Below, in pieces: positions 58,622 through 64,000 of a DNA stretch of 64,000 nt. The notes beneath the pieces are model-generated. The model was not told where the DNA came from and searched no databases. It was given only the letters and a program-made list of their open reading frames with translations. Origin of the DNA: Pinus tabuliformis (taxonomy: Eukaryota; Streptophyta; Pinopsida; Pinales; Pinaceae). Each line of letters starts with the position of its first letter. Positions within the stretch are counted from its first letter, which is position 1. The stretch covers positions 368,475,781-368,539,780 of the forward strand of contig CM062814.1 in the NCBI GenBank assembly GCA_031772625.1, read 5' to 3'. The translations under genes were made by a program, and so were the position numbers.

Positions 58622-59960
58622 CTTTACCAGGTCTAAACTTATGAATTATCACATCACTTATTTACTATGTCTCGGTGGCAATGAGGTTTTCATTCAGAAC
58701 GTTCAATTGGTTTTTGATATTTGATAATAAATACACACAACCCGCGTTAAGGCCTTTGTCATGCATTAAAGAGGCACATGGCCTCACTCGAGTCATTGAA
58801 CCCGTCACTCTACTCTATTGTAAATGCACTGGGTACATCTCTCCATGCGACATGATCTTGGGATGTCCTATGGCATGCCTCCATTCATCGCTGAGACTCT
58901 GGCTAGACACCTGTTCGCACTGGCATCTATCGATAATGTCTGGGGGAAATCCAATGGTGGAGTAGTTTTAGGTTTGTTCCGACTACTCCGCTCCCGCCTC
59001 CAACTGAATGGAGAGTCATTTGCACTCGGGGGTTTGCTGGTTGGGCCGCTCTACAATAGGTTCAGCTATCAGGTGTTCGATTTGTCCTGCACGCTGTTGG
59101 TCGAGAGCCATGGTCTTAGCTGGAAGTTCTTCTCAGCGAAGTAATGAAACACGTATCCTATTTATACAGTTTGATCCATAATAATTGTTTCTCTTGTTTG
59201 GTATACTATGTCATGGATGATAATGGTTTGGCAGGTAACCCTCCAAATCCAGGGGTATTGCCACATTGTTTTGGTTCATCGAGGCTTAATGAAATTCGAA
59301 CCGACCACAGAAAGGTGAGATTCCACTTTGTGACATTGTTTCTTAGTTTTGTTTAGTTATTTTCGCATGATATTAATGTTGTTTTCTCATACCATGCAGG
59401 CGAACTATATTCGGATGGGACCTTTAGTGTTCAGGTGAGGTTTCCTATTGGTTTCTTGGTTCTTTAATTATTTCCTTTATGTATATATTACATACCTTAG
59501 ACAATGATATGTTGGTGTTGTTGTAGGTAATGTGGTGCCCTTATTGGGGTTCTTATGGAGTCATTCCTGTGCCCTCCAAGGTCCTCAACACTGATACATT
59601 ACTCGGCTTTTTACAGGTTGGAACTATTCATCGAAAAATCACCCAGTTTATTTGCTATGGTTTTGATGCCTCCGATAAATCGCTTGGCAGAGGTTTTCGG
59701 CTGGAACCTACCTAGTTCTTAACTTTTACTGGGAAGACTATGTAAACAGGTAATGCTGATTATGTTACTTGCAAAGTTGACTTAGGTTGCTTTAATTTTG
59801 GGTTCAAAAGTCTGTTTAATCTCTGATTTTGTAATTTATGGGTACAAAACGCCTTTGGAACAGTTAATATTTCGATGTATTCAGAATTTGAGGGTTTTCG
59901 ATGTATATACCATTATGTATTCAGAAATCGAGGGTTTTCGATGTATATACCATGATTTTT
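58622..59960 (-). repeat. Second partial LTR copy fused to the first
   Basis: Begins with ttaccaggtctaaacttatgaattatcacatc, LTR position about 50, directly after LTR position about 1557 of the previous copy, and runs to about LTR position 1390 (ttcgatgtattcagaatttgag, then duplicated). It is thus a tandem, incomplete LTR. The spliced-ORF exons are again conserved (acceptor at 59235, exon 3 at 59400-59434, last exon from 59527). Confidence 0.8.
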
Positions 59961-60530
59961 TTTTTGTTTTTTAATTCGTTTTCTTGTTTTTTCTTGTATG
60001 GTTAAAACGTATATTTGGTCATATATATATTCTATATAGATTTCAAAAATATAATTTAAATAATGAAAAATAACAATCTAAAGAGGATTATACAAGAAGA
60101 ACTTTGATCCCTCTCGCCTCATATTAGATCCATCTCAAGGGCTAGAGTCTTATTTAGTAATGATGACTTGTGTCGTCGGAAGGTACGTTTGCAAGTTTAT
60201 TTGGTTAATATCATGTATGATAAGCACATAGACTGAAAGTTTGAAAGGATAGTGTCGGTGTGTATTTATTTTTTACCTCCACACGTTAAATACAAACCTT
60301 CATTTGTAGTGGTCACGTGAAACTTCGAAATGCACACACTTCCAAGGTATGTCGGAAGTTGGACCCGACTATTGTTGGCCTTCCTCTATTGCATGAACTT
60401 TACTCTGGATGACCGACTGTCGACTATATAACGGGTTGATTGTCCTTTCTGCGCGTGCATTTTTCTTATTTGTGTCTGGTCCCTGGTTTTCGGCCTACTT
60501 GGGCTTGTTTTTCTTAATTGGTACATTAAC
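59960..60530. other. Spacer, no gene recognised
   Basis: AT-rich start (59960-60070) and then ordinary sequence. No ORF with recognisable features. Confidence 0.5.
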
Positions 60531-60532
60531 TT

Positions 60533-61055
60533 GCTTAGTGGCCCACGCGGCAGTATAGCATTGTAACGACCTCGTTCATCTTGCATGTGGCAGTGGCTCA
60601 GTGGCCTAGGTGGCAGTAGTTAACTCAGCAGGTCGATTTTTGTTATTTATGGGCCTGATCCCCGACCTAGTCGAGGTCAGTCCCCTTCATTGATACATCG
60701 AGATGCTTGATCCGGGCACAGTCCCAATCCTAACCAAATTTAAAATATTAACATATAATAGTTTGAAATATATATATATATATACAGACACACACCACAT
60801 GGAAGAAATTTAGTGGCCCACGTGGCAGTATATTATTGTAACGACGACGTTCACCTCCCATGTGGTAGTAGTCAGCCCAAAGACGAGTTGAAGTTGGCCC
60901 TATCCATTTACTTGCCCAATTTTTTGTATTTGTAAGCCTAGCCCCTGACCTTTGAGCTAGTTGTGGTCGGTCCCCTTCATTGTTACATCGAGCTGCTTCA
61001 CCTAGGTGCAATCCCGATCCAAACTAAATTTAAAATATTAATATATAATAGCTTG

Positions 61056-61088
<33 letters not shown>

Positions 61089-61424
61089 ATGCGTCAACTA
61101 TTAAGTGGCCCACATGGGAGTATAACATTGTAACAATGTTTTTTAGCTGGCCCCAATTTTTTATTTTTATTTCTAGGCCAAACCTCTGACCTCCGACCTA
61201 GTTAGGGAAGGCTCCCTTCGTTTATTTGTAGGCCCAACCTCTGACCTAGTTAGGGAAGGTCCCCTTCGTTGATACATCAAGTTGGCCCCCTTCGTTTATT
61301 TCTAAGCCCAACCTCTGACCTCCGACCTAAATAGGGAAGGCCCCTTTCGTTGGTACATCAACCTGCTTGTCCAGTTGCAGTCATGACCTCAACTAAGTTT
61401 AAAATATTAATATATAATAGTTCG

Positions 61425-61462
<38 letters not shown>

Positions 61463-61551
61463 CGTGCCAATGACCCAATGGTGCACGTTGCAGTCTATCA
61501 TTGTAACCACACCACTCATATTCCATGTGGCAGCGACTCAGTGGCCCAGGA
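60533..61551. repeat. Satellite-like array, units of about 275-370 bp with embedded (TA)n
   Basis: Units start at agtggcccacgyggcagta (60537, 60812, 61104, then a diverged start near 61480). Each has cctgacctnngacctagt and ggtccccttcattgatacatcgag, then aatttaaaatattaatatataatag followed by a (TA)n tract (60768-60783, 61056-61083, 61429-61459). The third unit has internal copies of the cccaacctctgacct segment. The array stops abruptly at repeat A. Confidence 0.8.
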
Positions 61552-62790
61552 TAGGGTGATAGATTATGTTCTGCCGAAAGTTACGCAGAGATTGTGGAAC
61601 AATATGGACGAGTTGACATAACAAAGTTATAAAGCTCTTTTTCGTTAACAGTGAGGGTGGCAAAAGTTGTCAATTGCTTTGTCTTTGTGATATGGAAGGA
61701 TCTTTCATTTGAATCATTTCATTAGCGTAGTCTGCAAAACCAGGGTGTTTTCAGTAACATGGTTTATTCAGAGAAGCGTATTTTAACTTTTTTAGGTTGT
61801 GAAATTTACGGTTTATATTTTCAGGCCTTGGAATTTTATGGTGTTTCATGCGTTTTTATGATGTTGACTATATTTATATGGTTTAGGAACATAATTTAAA
61901 TATAAAAGGGTGCAGTATCTATCTATTTATGAATTCAGAAAGGCAATCTAAATTTTAAAAATTACTCTATCTTCGAAAATTACAATTCTATATTTTATAC
62001 CTTAATCTCAAATTTATCTTTGGGATGCTCTAGAAAAGTGGATGTTAACCATGGTTTAAACTCCATGCTTGTGAAATTGTGAGCAAAGACATTGAATGAC
62101 AGCGAATTATAGTCGGTGACCCCTGTAAATGTCAGATGCTCTAGAAATGTGGATGTTAACAATGGTTTAAACTCCAGGCTTGTGAAATTGTGAACAAAGA
62201 CATTGAATGCCAGCGAATTATAGTCTGTGACTCCTGTAAATTTCATATTAAATTATTTTTTAATTTTTAGTCTAGGTTTATTATGATTTTTCAACTTATT
62301 ACTAATGGAGGTGTTTTTAGTGTGATTTTTTGGAAGTTTTTTCCATGGATTTTCTTGGTTTAATTTCTCTAAAATCCAGCATGAATTCATTGAAATAATA
62401 AGATTGATGGGTAAACCCTGCACAATAGAAGTGCCCACGGATTTTTCATGGTGGTGAATCCTTGTATACAGTCAAAAAACTAGTTTAAATAACACAAATC
62501 AATATTTCACCTCTAATTTTTATACCAGATTTGGACTAGAAACTCCAAAAAAGATTGCACTATGGACAATTCCTTATGGAAAAACAACTGAATCACCTAG
62601 AATATTATCATGTTTGCAGCTCTACGGTAATGAGTTTATTATGACACCGACTTATATTAAGGCACACTGCTTCATTTAATTGGCTCATAGAAAGACTATA
62701 GACCAAGAAAAGTTTGTGTGATTGGAGTTTTGTAATGAAGCTAATGAAATTGTTGGAAAATGAATTTAAAAATAAAGTGTTATATAGTAG
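61552..62790. repeat. Dispersed repeat A, copy 4
   Basis: Matches 19080-20060 and, beyond 62630, matches 190-330 (caccgacttatattaaggcacac, gtttgtgtgattggag). A segment of about 115 bases (tctagaaaagtggatgttaac to ctgtaaatgtcag) is duplicated in tandem at 62028-62142 and 62143-62250. Noncoding. Confidence 0.75.
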
Positions 62791-62944
62791 CAAGTCTTTT
62801 CCACTTACATATTAATAATAAATTATTAAATATTCAAATGTGGTTGATAAGAAAAATAAGTATAAATAAGTTGTGAATGTAGAGGGTCATCAACAATTAA
62901 ATCTTGATTGAATGTATGTTAACATAAATTAGATTCCGAGATGA

Positions 62945-64000
62945 AAAAAAACCTAGCTCTGCGCTCTGCGTTCTAGGGTTTGAACATTTGCAGCGACGAC
63001 AGGCTTTGCAAAACTGCAGAATACCTGCAACTTCTGACGGATTCAGGCTCCTTCATTCACAGGACAGAGGGTACACGACCTCATGGAGCCCCCGCGGGGG
63101 GAGGGCGATGAACCTCCCCCACAAAACGACAATGAGCAGTTTCTGAATAAGGAAGAAAATGGAACTGCAAACCAGAACGAGAATAATGAAGATCTGAAAT
63201 GTCAACAGACAAAACAAGACGAAAAGCCACCAGAGGTAAGCTCTACTACATGCAAACCAGTTGCCTCAGTGCGCCCAAGGGTAGAACTACCAGGCCATCG
63301 AATCAACGTGAAGATACAGTACATGAAAGATTATTCTTTAATAGGGAAATTCATCGATCTGTGGCAAACTGAAAAAGCATTAAGGCGCTAGATAAATGCG
63401 AAATGGCACCTAAAGGGACATATAACCCTACAGTTAGGATCGAAAGGGTTCTTCACTGCTATCTTCAACTGCTTGGAGGATAGAAACAGAGTCCTGGCTG
63501 GTGGGCCTTACTTCTTCAATGCAGCCGGTTTGTTTCTCAGAGGATGGGTGGAATGCTTCAACTCGGACAAGGAGGACCTCAGCTGGGCTCCGGTGTGGAT
63601 CCGCTTATACTCGCTGCCGGTGGAATATTGGGAGGAAGACTCCCTACAGGCGATTGGAAACACTCTGGGCGAGTTTGTCAAGGTTGCAGAGGAAACAAAA
63701 ACATGCAGATACACTTCTTTTGCCCGTATTTGTGTCTATATGAATCTCAATCAGGCTCTCCCAGATGCGGTAAGCATATCTCACTATGACATTGAATGGG
63801 TTCAGACGATTGACTATGAACATGTGCCTTTTCGATGTCGTAAATGTCATGCCCTGGGGCATTTATTCAAAGACTTCCCATTAACGCAAAAACCCTCTCT
63901 TGCCTCTGATCCGGAAGCTTCTGAAGCAGGTGGCTTCATCAAAGTCACAAATTGCTGGAAATCCCACAAGAAACAAGCTTCAAAGCCCAAAGTAGTGCAA
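62945..64000 (+). mobile_element. L1-type LINE, 5' part, continues past the window
   Basis: Homology to repeat A ends near 62790. A GC-richer leader begins at about 62945 (cctagctctgcgctctgcg) and leads to the ORF1 start at 63083. ORF1 fills the rest of the window; ORF2 (endonuclease and RT) would lie beyond 64000. Confidence 0.8.
63083..64000 (+). pseudogene. LINE ORF1 protein (DUF4283 plus zinc knuckle), interrupted
   Basis: ORF1 proteins coat LINE RNA. The start at 63083 gives MEPPRGEGDEPPPQND and a polar acidic leader of about 70 residues, then the DUF4283 region (RINVKIQYMKDYSLIGKFI, HITLQLGSKGFFTAIFNCLE, GGPYFFNAAGLFLRGW). TAG at 63389-63391 stands where related proteins have Trp (KALRR-stop-INAKWHLKG), and the frame continues intact for 200 codons beyond it. 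The zinc knuckle CRKCHALGHLFKDF (63834-63875) keeps C, C and H, but the last Cys is Phe. One stop and one lost ligand suggest a young but dead copy. Confidence 0.9.

Noticed and set aside
60740-61460. CRISPR-like regular spacing
   Set aside because: Unit length varies from 275 to 370 and the units are diverged tandem copies, not short identical repeats separated by unique spacers.

Overview
The window looks like nuclear DNA from a seed plant with a large, repeat-filled genome. A gymnosperm, most likely a conifer, is my best guess. The reasons are very low gene density, AT-rich spacers, several layers of decayed retroelements, plant gene families with introns (laccase, F-box, PPR), a chromodomain Ty3/gypsy element primed by initiator Met-tRNA, an L1-type LINE, and a small palindromic insertion with hammerhead-ribozyme-like cores of the kind carried by Penelope-like elements, which among land plants are known mainly from conifers. 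The species assignment is inference. I see no intact conventional host gene.

Layout. 1-1.1 kb: dispersed repeat and a flank that recurs at 49.4 kb. 1.3-2.4 kb: truncated laccase gene with a damaged splice acceptor. 3.6-10.1 kb: two direct copies of a ~2.6 kb repeat on either side of a decayed F-box gene. 11.08-11.31 kb: 215-bp foldback insertion with two opposed hammerhead-like motifs and an 11-bp target duplication. 12.2-17.0 kb: decayed long ORF of unknown mobile-element type, split by a 1.7 kb poly(A) retroelement. 17.2-25.5 kb: host repeat blocks, tandem repeats, and a second member of the same poly(A) element family whose empty site survives in a paralogous block. 25.6-30.9 kb: mostly featureless, with one GC-rich unassigned ORF region at 28 kb. 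31-41.5 kb: tandem duplications, including three copies of a PPR-gene 3' end. 41.8-45.8 kb: dead hAT transposon. 46.4-49.8 kb: copy of repeat X with a nested tRNA-derived SINE. 49.8-60 kb: decayed Ty3/gypsy chromovirus in minus orientation with LTRs of about 2.6 kb. 60.5-61.55 kb: satellite-like array. 61.55-62.8 kb: repeat A again. 62.9 kb to the end: 5' part of an L1-type LINE.

The two most notable items are the palindromic hammerhead-bearing insertion at 11.1-11.3 kb and a multi-exon ORF with clean GT-AG borders that lies inside the gypsy LTR, antisense to the retroelement, and is present in all LTR copies. All comparisons were made by eye; no search or alignment program was run.
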